Assembly: GCA_947466085.1 (NCBI GenBank)
Contig: CANIEC010000029.1
Span: 1 to 36,267 of the forward strand
Length of the DNA: 36,267 bases
Source of the DNA: Rhodospirillales bacterium
GTDB taxonomy: Bacteria > Pseudomonadota > Alphaproteobacteria > Reyranellales > Reyranellaceae
Direction: 5' to 3'
Position numbers and translations under genes: made by a program. Numbering within the stretch: the stretch's first letter is position 1; each line of letters begins with the position of its first letter. Of the stretch, positions 23,230-30,023 are shown in pieces. The notes under the pieces are model-generated. The model saw only the letters and a list, made by a program, of their open reading frames with translations, was not told the origin of the DNA and did not search any database.

Positions 23230-23910
23230 TCAGTCCTGCTTGGCCATCCCGTCGGCGAGCATGCTCAACGCCGTGTCGCGGGTATCGAACACGAGCTGCC
23301 GCGCGAAGCCCTCGGCGGCCTTGGCGTCGCCGGCGAGGATCGACTGGACCAGGCCGCGCCAGTTGATGATCGATTGCCGGCGTCGGTCGGACGTCGACAG
23401 GCTGAGCTTTGTATAGCGGGCGGTCTGGCGGCCGAAGGACAGGATCAGGTCGGCGAGCCGGCGGCTGCCGGCATTGCGCACGCAGAACTCGCTGATCGCC
23501 AGACTCGCGCGGGCATAGGCCTCGGCATCGTCGAGCGATCTTTCCAGTTCGGCACAGAGGCGTTCCAACTCCGGTCTGCCGTCCGGGGGGAGGGCGGCCA
23601 CGAGGCGCTGGCAGGCAAGGCCCATCAACTGGGCACGAATATCGAAGATGTCCTCGACCTCGGCGGCGCTGAGCGCCGTCACCTGCGCGCCGCGCTGGGG
23701 CTGGATCGTCACCAGACCTTCGCTTTCGACGATGCGCAGGGCCTCGCGAACCGATGCTCGGCTGACCCCGAAGGCTGCCGCGAGGTCGACCTCGCGCAAC
23801 TTCTGGCCCGGCTTGAATTCGTTCTCGACGATGGCCTGCCCGATCCGCACCGCGATCTGCGCGGGCAGGGTGGCATAGATGTCGTAGGTCTTTTGGACGG
23901 GTGCGGCCAT
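23230..23910 (-). CDS. GntR-family transcriptional regulator (FadR/FCD type)
   Basis: A 226-residue regulator. The N-terminal winged helix is 'QIAVRIGQAIVENEFKPGQKLREVDLAAAFGVSRASVREALRIVESEGLVTIQPQRGAQV' (about 18-78), followed by an all-helical FCD effector domain. Family members use a D-H-H-H metal site; at the equivalent places this protein reads 'SEFCVRN', 'NWRGLVQ' and 'RQLVFD', so the ligands appear lost. ATG at 23910 was chosen; a start at 23991 would run into the operator. Divergent from the dioxygenase-Bug operon, which it probably controls. Confidence 0.9.
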   Translation of the reverse strand: MAAPVQKTYDIYATLPAQIAVRIGQAIVENEFKPGQKLREVDLAAAFGVSRASVREALRIVESEGLVTIQPQRGAQVTALSAAEVEDIFDIRAQLMGLACQRLVAALPPDGRPELERLCAELERSLDDAEAYARASLAISEFCVRNAGSRRLADLILSFGRQTARYTKLSLSTSDRRRQSIINWRGLVQSILAGDAKAAEGFARQLVFDTRDTALSMLADGMAKQD

Positions 23911-23961
23911 GGGTTGGAACCCTCTAGCGGCATTTCGCTCTTGCTTCCACCAAGTAGGTCC

Positions 23962-23995
23962 CTGAATGTCTGCAATCAATAATGTCGACATTCAG
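23962..23995. promoter_or_regulatory. GntR-type operator between regulator and dioxygenase operon
   Basis: The perfect 12-bp palindrome AATGTCGACATT (23981-23992) matches the general FadR-subfamily operator form (half-sites around TGTnnACA). A third copy of the half-site, CTGAATGTC at 23962-23970, is a perfect inverted partner of GACATTCAG at 23987-23995. This lies 17-50 bp before the dioxygenase ATG and 52-85 bp before the GntR start, so it could repress both genes. Confidence 0.72.
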
Positions 23996-24011
23996 ACGGA
24001 GGAGGAATCCC

Positions 24012-25070
24012 ATGGAGGAGTTCGAACTGGAGGAAGCCGTCGGCCGCTCGGCATGGCTCGGTCAGGACCTCCAGAAAAGCGACGAATGGCTCTACCGGCT
24101 GAGCCCGGACGAAATCACTGAGATTGACGGGGCTCTGCGCCATCTCCAGTCCACCGGCCGCCGGATTCCGGACATCGGCAAGGAACACTTCCCGCTGCCG
24201 CGGTTCGCGAGGACGTTGCGGCTGATCCAGACGGAGATCGAGAATGGCCTGGGTATCCTGCTGATACGTGGCCTGCCGCGCGACCGATACAGTGCCGAAG
24301 AGATGGGCCTGATCTATTGGGGCATCGGAGCACATTTCGGGCGCGCCGTGGCGCAGAACGCACAGGGCGACGTGCTCGGCCATGTCCGCGATCTCGGCCG
24401 CGATCAGTACAAGGACATGCATGCACGCGGCTATCAGACCGCCAACCTGCTGCCGTTCCACAACGACTCCTGCGACATCGTCGGTCTGTGCTGCCTCGAG
24501 ACGGCGCAGAGCGGCGGCCTTTCCGCCGTTGCCAGCTCGGTTGCGGTCTACAACGCGATGCTGCGCTCGCGTCCTGACCTCGTGAAGGTCCTGGCCCAGC
24601 CGTTCTATGCCGACCGACGCGGCGAAGAGTCGGAAGGGCAGAAGCCCTATTACATCACGCCCATCTTCATCTGGCACAAGGGCCGGATGTTCAACCGCTT
24701 CAATCGCACCTTCATCGACTCCGCGCAGCGCTTCAACGAGGTGCCGCGACTGACGAAGCTGCAGATCGAGGCGCTCGATACCGTGGCGGCCTACTGCAAG
24801 GATCCCGTGTTCCGTCTCGACATGAAGCTGGAGCGCGGCGACATGCAGTTCGTGAACAACTATTGCGTACTGCACTCGCGAACGGCCTACGTCGATCACA
24901 GCGAACAGGATCGCAAGCGGCACCTGCTGCGCCTGTGGCTGCGCACGGCGGCCTTCACTGACTACCCCGCCTCGTTGCGCGATCGCTACGAGGACATGGA
25001 CAGGTGGCGCTCCAGCCCGCGCCCGCCGTCCTACAATTTCGTCACCATGAAGGAGGTGACGACCCACTGA
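24012..25070 (+). CDS. TauD/TfdA-family Fe(II)/2-oxoglutarate-dependent dioxygenase
   Basis: A 352-residue oxygenase. The metal triad is visible as the H-x-D of 'LLPFHNDSCDIVGLCCLE' (about residues 152-154) and the distal His in 'NNYCVLHSRTAYVDH' (about 291), with the 2-oxoglutarate arginine in 'RKRHLLRLWLR'. 'GILLIRGLPRDRYSAEEM' is the usual TauD-type strand. Members hydroxylate sulfonates, aryl ethers, carnitine-like or other carboxylates. ATG at 24012 follows GGAGGAATCC. The two Bug proteins downstream suggest uptake and oxidative attack on the same carboxylate; the substrate is not identifiable. Confidence 0.9.
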   Translation: MEEFELEEAVGRSAWLGQDLQKSDEWLYRLSPDEITEIDGALRHLQSTGRRIPDIGKEHFPLPRFARTLRLIQTEIENGLGILLIRGLPRDRYSAEEMGLIYWGIGAHFGRAVAQNAQGDVLGHVRDLGRDQYKDMHARGYQTANLLPFHNDSCDIVGLCCLETAQSGGLSAVASSVAVYNAMLRSRPDLVKVLAQPFYADRRGEESEGQKPYYITPIFIWHKGRMFNRFNRTFIDSAQRFNEVPRLTKLQIEALDTVAAYCKDPVFRLDMKLERGDMQFVNNYCVLHSRTAYVDHSEQDRKRHLLRLWLRTAAFTDYPASLRDRYEDMDRWRSSPRPPSYNFVTMKEVTTH

Positions 25071-25116
25071 CGCTGCCTCGTCTCGGCCGAATCAACCAAG
25101 AACAACCGGAGGAAAC

Positions 25117-26085
25117 ATGACGATGACGAGGCGTGTGCTGGCCGTCGTGCTGGCGCTCCTGCTGACGTGCGCGCCCGCGATGGCGCAGTATCCTGACAAG
25201 CCCGTGAAGCTTGTGGTGCCGTTTCCACCGGGAGGCCCAACCGACGTCTTCGCACGCGTTCTCTCGGCAGCGCTGGCGGAGCAGCTTGGCCAGCAGGTCG
25301 TGATCGAGAACAAGGGCGGCGCCGGCGGCACGGTCGGCACCGATTTGGTCGCCAAGGCCAAACCCGACGGCTACACGCTGCTGTTCGGCACGGCCGCCAC
25401 GCATGGCATCAACGTCTCGCTCTACGACCAGCTGCCCTACGACCCGCTGAAGGACTTCGAACTGGTGGCGCTGGCCGGTCTCGTGCCGATGGTGCTGCTG
25501 GTCTCGCCCGAGCAGCCGCGCACGCTCCCCGAGCTGATCGCCAAGCTGAAGGTCGACAAGGGCAAGTCGAGCTATGCCTCGTCCGGCAACGGCACGACCA
25601 ATCACCTTGCCGGCGAACTGTTCAAGACGCGCGCCGGCGTCGAGGCCGTGCACGTGCCCTATCGCGGCTCGGGGCCGGCGTTGCAGGACCTGATGGGCGG
25701 CCGTGTGACCTTCATGTTCGATTCGTTTGGCACGTCGCTCGAACAGATCAAGGCCGGCAAGCTCTATGCCGTCATCATCATGGCCGACAAGCGGAGCACC
25801 GCACGCCCCGACGTTCCGACCGCAGCAGAGGCAGGCCTCGCAGACTTCGTGGGTGGTACCTGGAACATCGTGGCGGTTCCGGTCGGCACGCCCAAGCCGA
25901 TCGTGGACCGGCTGAACGCCGCCATCAACAAGGCGCTGGTCAGTCCGGCCGTGGCGGAACGACTGCAGCAGCTCGGAATCGAAGCGGTGACGGATTCGAC
26001 GCCGGCCAGCACGCGCGCCTTCGTGACGGCCGAAATCGCCAAGTGGCGCGACGTCATCCGTGCCGCCGGCGCGAAGGTGGACTGA
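25117..26085 (+). CDS. Bug-family (TctC-like) tripartite tricarboxylate transporter substrate-binding protein
   Basis: A 322-residue periplasmic protein with a Sec signal (MTMTRRVLAVVLALLLTCAP, cleavage before QYPDKP at ~24). It shows the Bug hallmarks 'YPDKPVKLVVPFPPGGPTDVFAR', 'GQQVVIENKGGAGG', 'KPDGYTLLFGT' and 'VPYRGSGPALQDLMGG'. These proteins bind carboxylates by a bridge of two water molecules and normally feed TctAB. GGAGGAAAC precedes ATG 25117. It lies 46 bp after the dioxygenase. A paralogue of the same length follows 2 bp later. No tctA or tctB is in the window, so it may serve a distant transporter or signal. Confidence 0.93.
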   Translation: MTMTRRVLAVVLALLLTCAPAMAQYPDKPVKLVVPFPPGGPTDVFARVLSAALAEQLGQQVVIENKGGAGGTVGTDLVAKAKPDGYTLLFGTAATHGINVSLYDQLPYDPLKDFELVALAGLVPMVLLVSPEQPRTLPELIAKLKVDKGKSSYASSGNGTTNHLAGELFKTRAGVEAVHVPYRGSGPALQDLMGGRVTFMFDSFGTSLEQIKAGKLYAVIIMADKRSTARPDVPTAAEAGLADFVGGTWNIVAVPVGTPKPIVDRLNAAINKALVSPAVAERLQQLGIEAVTDSTPASTRAFVTAEIAKWRDVIRAAGAKVD

Positions 26086-26087
26086 CC

Positions 26088-27056
26088 ATGCGGCTTATCC
26101 TCGCTTCGCTCTTCGCCTGTGTCGTCGGGCTGCTGTCGGCCGGGCAGGCCGCTGCACAATATCCCGACAAGCCGCTGCGCATGGTTGTGCCGTTTCCGCC
26201 GGGCGGCCCGACCGACCTGATCGCGCGCGTGGTCGCCGTCGGCATGGCGGCCGATCTCGGCCAGCAGGTCATCATCGACAACAAGGGCGGCGCCGGCGGC
26301 AATGTCGGAACCGAAATAGTCGCCAAGGCGAAGCCCGACGGCTACACGCTGCTGTTCGGCACGGCAGCGACGCACGGCATCAACATCTCTCTCTACAAGA
26401 GCCTGCCCTATCACCCGGTGAAGGACTTCGAACTGGTCGCGCTTGTCGGCCTCGCGCCGATGGCATTGTTGGTACCGCCGGGGCAGCCGACGAAGCTGCC
26501 GGACCTCATTGCCAAGCTGAAGGCCGAGCCTGGCAAGGCGAGCTATCCGTCCTCCGGCAACGGCACGACCAATCATCTCGCTGGCGAACTGTTCAAGACT
26601 CGCACCGGAGTGGACATCCTGCACGTGCCCTATCGCGGAACAGGACCGGCGCTGCAGGACCTGCTTGCCGGACGGCATGCGCTGATGTTCGCCACGCTGG
26701 GGCCGGTGATGGAAAATGTCCGGGCGGGGCAGTTGATCCCGGTCGGGTTGATGGCGGACAAGCGCAGCACGGTGATGCCCGACATCCCGACCATGAAGGA
26801 AGCCGGCCTGGCCGACTTCGTGGGCGGTACCTGGAACATAATCGCCGTGCCCGCGGGCACGCCGGCGGACATCGTCCGCCGCCTCAACGCTTCCATCTAC
26901 AAGGCGCTGGCCGATCCGACGCTGGGTGAGCGGCTCAAATCCCTGAACGTCGAGGCAAGCGAGGCACTGACGCCCGCGGAAACGAAGGCCTTCGTGGAGG
27001 CCGAGATCGAGAAGTGGCGAAAGATCGTGATGGCCGCGGGCGCGCAGGTCGACTAG
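26088..27056 (+). CDS. Bug-family (TctC-like) substrate-binding protein, tandem paralogue
   Basis: Also 322 residues, this protein aligns with its upstream neighbour apparently without gaps, at roughly 60% identity by eye. Identical stretches include KPDGYTLLFGTAATHGIN, SGNGTTNHLAGELFKTR and EAGLADFVGGTWNI. The signal peptide 'MRLILASLFACVVGLLSAGQAAA' and ligand-loop segments differ most ('TFMFDSFGTSLEQIKAG' against 'ALMFATLGPVMENVRAG'). ATG at 26088 is 2 bp after the previous stop. The two are a recent tandem duplication that may have split ligand range. Its TAG stop shares CTAG with the stop of the convergent HDAC-like gene. Confidence 0.92.
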   Translation: MRLILASLFACVVGLLSAGQAAAQYPDKPLRMVVPFPPGGPTDLIARVVAVGMAADLGQQVIIDNKGGAGGNVGTEIVAKAKPDGYTLLFGTAATHGINISLYKSLPYHPVKDFELVALVGLAPMALLVPPGQPTKLPDLIAKLKAEPGKASYPSSGNGTTNHLAGELFKTRTGVDILHVPYRGTGPALQDLLAGRHALMFATLGPVMENVRAGQLIPVGLMADKRSTVMPDIPTMKEAGLADFVGGTWNIIAVPAGTPADIVRRLNASIYKALADPTLGERLKSLNVEASEALTPAETKAFVEAEIEKWRKIVMAAGAQVD

Positions 27057-28090
27057 GCGCCGGCGCCACGTCCCTTCTCGAACCCGGCGAGGAACTGGAC
27101 GAGGTTGCGGCCGAGATCGTCGCCGAGATAGCCGCCTTCCTGGACCAGCACGGTCGGCAGGCCGAGGCGCGCGATCTTCCCGGCCATCGCATGGAAGCCC
27201 GCGCCGGTGACCTTGAGGCCCTGCAGCGGATCACTCTCGCTGGCGTCGAGGCCCAGCGCCACGACCAGTGCGGTGGGCTGGAAGTCGCGGATGCGCGTGA
27301 GGGCCTTGTCACCCGCCTCGAGCCACGGTGCGTCGGGCGAGCCCAGCGGCAGCGGCAGGTTGAGATTGAAGCCCTTGCCCTTGCCCGCGCCGTGCTCCTG
27401 CGCATGGCCCCAGAAGAAGGGGTAGTAATGGTCGGGATCGGCGTGGATCGAGACGGTGAGCACGTCGTCGCGCTCGTAGAAGATCCCTTGCGTGCCGTTG
27501 CCGTGATGCACGTCGACATCGAAGATCGCGACGCGCTGATGTTGCGTGCGCAAGCGTTGCGCGGCGACGGCGGTGTTGTTCAGAAAGCAGAAGCCGCCCG
27601 CCATGTCGGCATAGGCGTGATGGCCCGGCGGCCGGCAGAGCGCATAGGCATGGTCTTCGCCCGCCAGCACCATGTCGGCCACCGTGGCGGCGACCTCGGT
27701 GGCGGCGAGGGCCGCGTCCCAGGTGTGCGGCCCGATCGGGCAGCCGGTATCGACCTGGTGCCAGCCGGCGCGGCCCGCGAGCGCCTTCGGATAGGAAGCA
27801 TGGGCGCGTGCCGGATGGACGTTGGGCACCACCTCCGGACCCGCACCCGGCAGCTTCGCCCATTCGCGCGCGGCGATCTGCAGGAAGTCGAGATAGTCCG
27901 GCGTATGCACGGTGGCGGCCGGCGCCGGTCCATATGATTTCGGCGGCAGGATCGTATGGCCCGCTTCCGTGGCGGCAGCCAGCAGGCGGGTGGCGCGTTC
28001 GGGCTGCTCGGCGCTGCGCTGCTTGGTGCCGCGCACGACGAAGTGCTGCGGATCGTGCTGGGCGTGCTTCTCGGAATAAACGATCTTCAC
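27053..28090 (-). CDS. Histone deacetylase-superfamily amidohydrolase (acetylpolyamine amidohydrolase-like)
   Basis: A 345-residue Zn hydrolase of the arginase/deacetylase fold. The catalytic His pair is in 'ALCRPPGHHAYADM' (about residues 152-160), zinc ligands in 'VAIFDVDVHHGNGTQ' (Asp and His) and 'GLDASESDP' (Asp), and the transition-state Tyr in 'VQEGGYLGDD'. The N-terminal 'MKIVYSEKHAQHDPQHF' matches bacterial acetylpolyamine amidohydrolases, which remove acetyl groups from small amines. GTG start at 28090 has GAGGT 7 bp upstream. It lies 9 bp after the CoA-transferase, so they form an operon. Polyamine specificity is inference from the family. Confidence 0.88.
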   Translation of the reverse strand: MKIVYSEKHAQHDPQHFVVRGTKQRSAEQPERATRLLAAATEAGHTILPPKSYGPAPAATVHTPDYLDFLQIAAREWAKLPGAGPEVVPNVHPARAHASYPKALAGRAGWHQVDTGCPIGPHTWDAALAATEVAATVADMVLAGEDHAYALCRPPGHHAYADMAGGFCFLNNTAVAAQRLRTQHQRVAIFDVDVHHGNGTQGIFYERDDVLTVSIHADPDHYYPFFWGHAQEHGAGKGKGFNLNLPLPLGSPDAPWLEAGDKALTRIRDFQPTALVVALGLDASESDPLQGLKVTGAGFHAMAGKIARLGLPTVLVQEGGYLGDDLGRNLVQFLAGFEKGRGAGA

Positions 28091-28099
28091 GGTAGGACC

Positions 28100-29272
28100 T
28101 CAGGTCGTCGCGATGGCCTTCGCCGATTTGAGGGCGGCGATCTCGTCATCGCTATAGCCCACCTCGCGCATGATCTCGACCGTGTGCTCGCCGATACCGG
28201 GTGACTTCTGCCGTGTCTCGACCGGTGCTTCGGACAGCTTGATCGGGTTGGCGGCCGACTTCACCGGGCCGATGCCGGGATAGTCGATCTCCAGCACGCT
28301 GCCGCGCGCCCGGGCATGGTCGCTCGCCATCACGTCGCTCACCTTGTAGGCGGCGGAGCAGGGCATGCCGGCGGGGATCAGCCGCTCGAGCAGCTCGTCG
28401 GCCGTGTACTGCAGGAAATAGTCCTCGATCATTCCTTCGAGGAGCGCCCGATGGGCGACGCGGCCGGCATTGGTCTTGAAGCGTTCGTCGTCGAGCCAGT
28501 CCTTCCTGCCGAGCGCGCTACAGAACAGGCGCCAGAAGGCATCGTTGGTACCGGCCACGAACACCGGCTGCGTCTTCGTCGGGAAGACGCGCAGCGGGCA
28601 GAGGATCGTGTTCGACGTCCCCATGCGCTCGGGATTCTCGCCGGTCAGCCCATGGTTTGTGATCCAGTGGCTCATCATGTGCATGCCGACATCGAACAGC
28701 GACAGGTCGAGCCGCTGGCCCTTGCCGGTCTTGATGCGGTGCAGAAGCGCGAAGGCGATGCCGCCGGCGCAGGCGAGACCGGTCGAATAGTCGATCGGCG
28801 CCGTGCCGACGCGGCACATCTCGCCCTGGTAGGGACCGGTCGCGTCCATCAGGCCGATCTCGGCCTGGATGCAGGGATCGTAGCCGGCACGCGGGGAGTA
28901 GGGGCCGGTCTGGCCGTAGCCCGAGATCGAGGCATAGACGGTCTGCGGATTGACCTTCGAGACGACATCCCAGCCGAAGCCCAGCTTGTCGATCACCCCC
29001 GGCGTGAAGGCCTCCATGAAGACGTCGGCCTTCTTCACCAGACGCATCAGCACGTCCTTGCCGCCCTCGCTGCGCAGGTCGATCGCCAGGCCGCGCTTGT
29101 TGCGGTTCATCGACGGCACCCAGGCGCCGCCGAAATGCGGCCGGAAATGCTCGCCGTTCAGCGGCTCGACTTTGATCACGTCGGCGCCCATGTCGCCCAG
29201 CATCTGGCCAGCCGTGGGGCCGGCGATGACCTGCGTCAGGTCGAGAACGAGCGTGTCGGACAGCGGAAGCAT
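28100..29272 (-). CDS. CaiB/BaiF (family III) CoA-transferase
   Basis: A ~390-residue enzyme with 'LVLDLTQVIAGPTAGQMLGDMGADVIKVEPLNGEHFR' at the N-terminus, 'NRNKRGLAIDLRSEGGKDVLMRLVKKADVFMEAFTPGV' and 'YDPCIQAEIGLMDATG', where the catalytic Asp that forms the CoA intermediate is the D of 'GYDPCIQAEIGLMD'. It ends with the typical 'PGIGEHTVEIMREVGYSDDEIAAL'. Family members move CoA between acyl-CoA and organic acids such as formyl, carnitine or bile acids. Start at 29272 is chosen; in-frame ATG at 29287 is also possible, neither with a strong ribosome site. It precedes the HDAC-like gene. Confidence 0.9.
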   Translation of the reverse strand: MLPLSDTLVLDLTQVIAGPTAGQMLGDMGADVIKVEPLNGEHFRPHFGGAWVPSMNRNKRGLAIDLRSEGGKDVLMRLVKKADVFMEAFTPGVIDKLGFGWDVVSKVNPQTVYASISGYGQTGPYSPRAGYDPCIQAEIGLMDATGPYQGEMCRVGTAPIDYSTGLACAGGIAFALLHRIKTGKGQRLDLSLFDVGMHMMSHWITNHGLTGENPERMGTSNTILCPLRVFPTKTQPVFVAGTNDAFWRLFCSALGRKDWLDDERFKTNAGRVAHRALLEGMIEDYFLQYTADELLERLIPAGMPCSAAYKVSDVMASDHARARGSVLEIDYPGIGPVKSAANPIKLSEAPVETRQKSPGIGEHTVEIMREVGYSDDEIAALKSAKAIATT

Positions 29273-29344
29273 GCGATGCGTATCCATTCCTGTAGTGGAG
29301 GATTCAAGCAATAGCGGTGCACAGCCAATCCTGCCAGCGCCGGC

Positions 29345-29674
29345 CTAGGCGCCCAGCAGGCGTCTGCTCAGCAGGGCGCGCATATCGCGGCGGCCGTCGG
29401 CGACGAGGAACACGACAACCTCGCGCTCATAGACGCGATAGACGATACGGTAAGGCTTGAAGTGAATCTCCCGAAAGCTGCGGTTGCCCATGGCCAAAAG
29501 CTCGCGCGGATGCGATCCGCGGTCCGGCAAGCTCGTTAGGGACGCAAAGGCTTCCTCGATTCGCTGCGCGACGTGCTCCGCCTTCTCCGGCAAATCGTGG
29601 AGAGCGATATAGTGGGCAATGTCGTCGAGATCGAGAAGGGCCTGTTCGGTCAGTACGACCGCATAGCGCTTCAT
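29345..29674 (-). CDS. RelE/ParE-family toxin
   Basis: A 109-residue protein: 'YAVVLTEQALLDLDDIAHYIALHD', 'IEEAFASLTSLPDRGSHPREL' and 'FREIHFKPYRIVYRVYEREVVVFLVADGRRDMRALLSRRLL' follow the helix-hairpin-strand pattern of the RelE/ParE fold, with the basic C-terminal arm. RelE proteins cut ribosomal mRNA and ParE proteins poison gyrase; the final 'DMRALLSRRLL' looks ParE-like but does not settle it. It overlaps the antitoxin stop by 4 bp (ATGA). Confidence 0.87.
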   Translation of the reverse strand: MKRYAVVLTEQALLDLDDIAHYIALHDLPEKAEHVAQRIEEAFASLTSLPDRGSHPRELLAMGNRSFREIHFKPYRIVYRVYEREVVVFLVADGRRDMRALLSRRLLGA

Positions 29675-29958
29675 TCCCCAGCTCTTGTCCGCTTGATCCT
29701 ATCGCGGAAGCGCCGCATCGCCTTGACTGCGGGCACGGTCTTGCCTTCGTTGACCTGCTGCTCACCCAGCGCGAGGATCTTGAGGAATGCGAGCGTTTCC
29801 TGCGTTTGCTCGTAGCTGACGATATCCTGAATGACGGCGGTGGCTTCGCCATTCTGTGTGATGATCATCGGTTCGCCGCTTTCGGCAAGGCCGCGTACAA
29901 CCTCGGCGGCATTGGCCTTAAGGTAGCTGATGGGCTTGATCCGGGTGGAGTACTTCAT
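29671..29958 (-). CDS. Phd/YefM-family antitoxin
   Basis: A 95-residue antitoxin. 'MKYSTRIKPISYLKANAAEVVRGLAESGEPMIITQNGEATAVIQDIVSYEQTQETLAFL' is the Phd/YefM DNA-binding fold, followed by a helical, basic tail that would wrap the toxin. The RelE/ParE-type partner is directly downstream. ATG at 29958 follows AGGAGGACCC. An inverted repeat 20 bp upstream is a likely self-repression site. Confidence 0.9.
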   Translation of the reverse strand: MKYSTRIKPISYLKANAAEVVRGLAESGEPMIITQNGEATAVIQDIVSYEQTQETLAFLKILALGEQQVNEGKTVPAVKAMRRFRDRIKRTRAGE

Positions 29959-29978
29959 GGTAGGGTCCTCCTGACCCT

Positions 29979-29994
29979 GGACTGAATTTAGTCC
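29979..29994. promoter_or_regulatory. Inverted repeat in the phd / M20 hydrolase divergent promoter
   Basis: GGACTGAATTTAGTCC is a 16-bp near-perfect palindrome (GGACT arms and an AATT centre, one mismatched pair). It lies 21-36 bp upstream of the antitoxin ATG and 30-45 bp upstream of the divergent hydrolase ATG at 30024. By position it is a candidate operator for the antitoxin and may also affect the hydrolase. Confidence 0.55.
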
Positions 29995-30023
29995 GTTAAC
30001 GGCTTGCTGACAACGGAGTCGCT

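Noticed and set aside
23911..23991. Longer N-terminus of the GntR protein starting at 23991
   Set aside because: It would place the coding start within the operator palindrome and adds residues with no family similarity.
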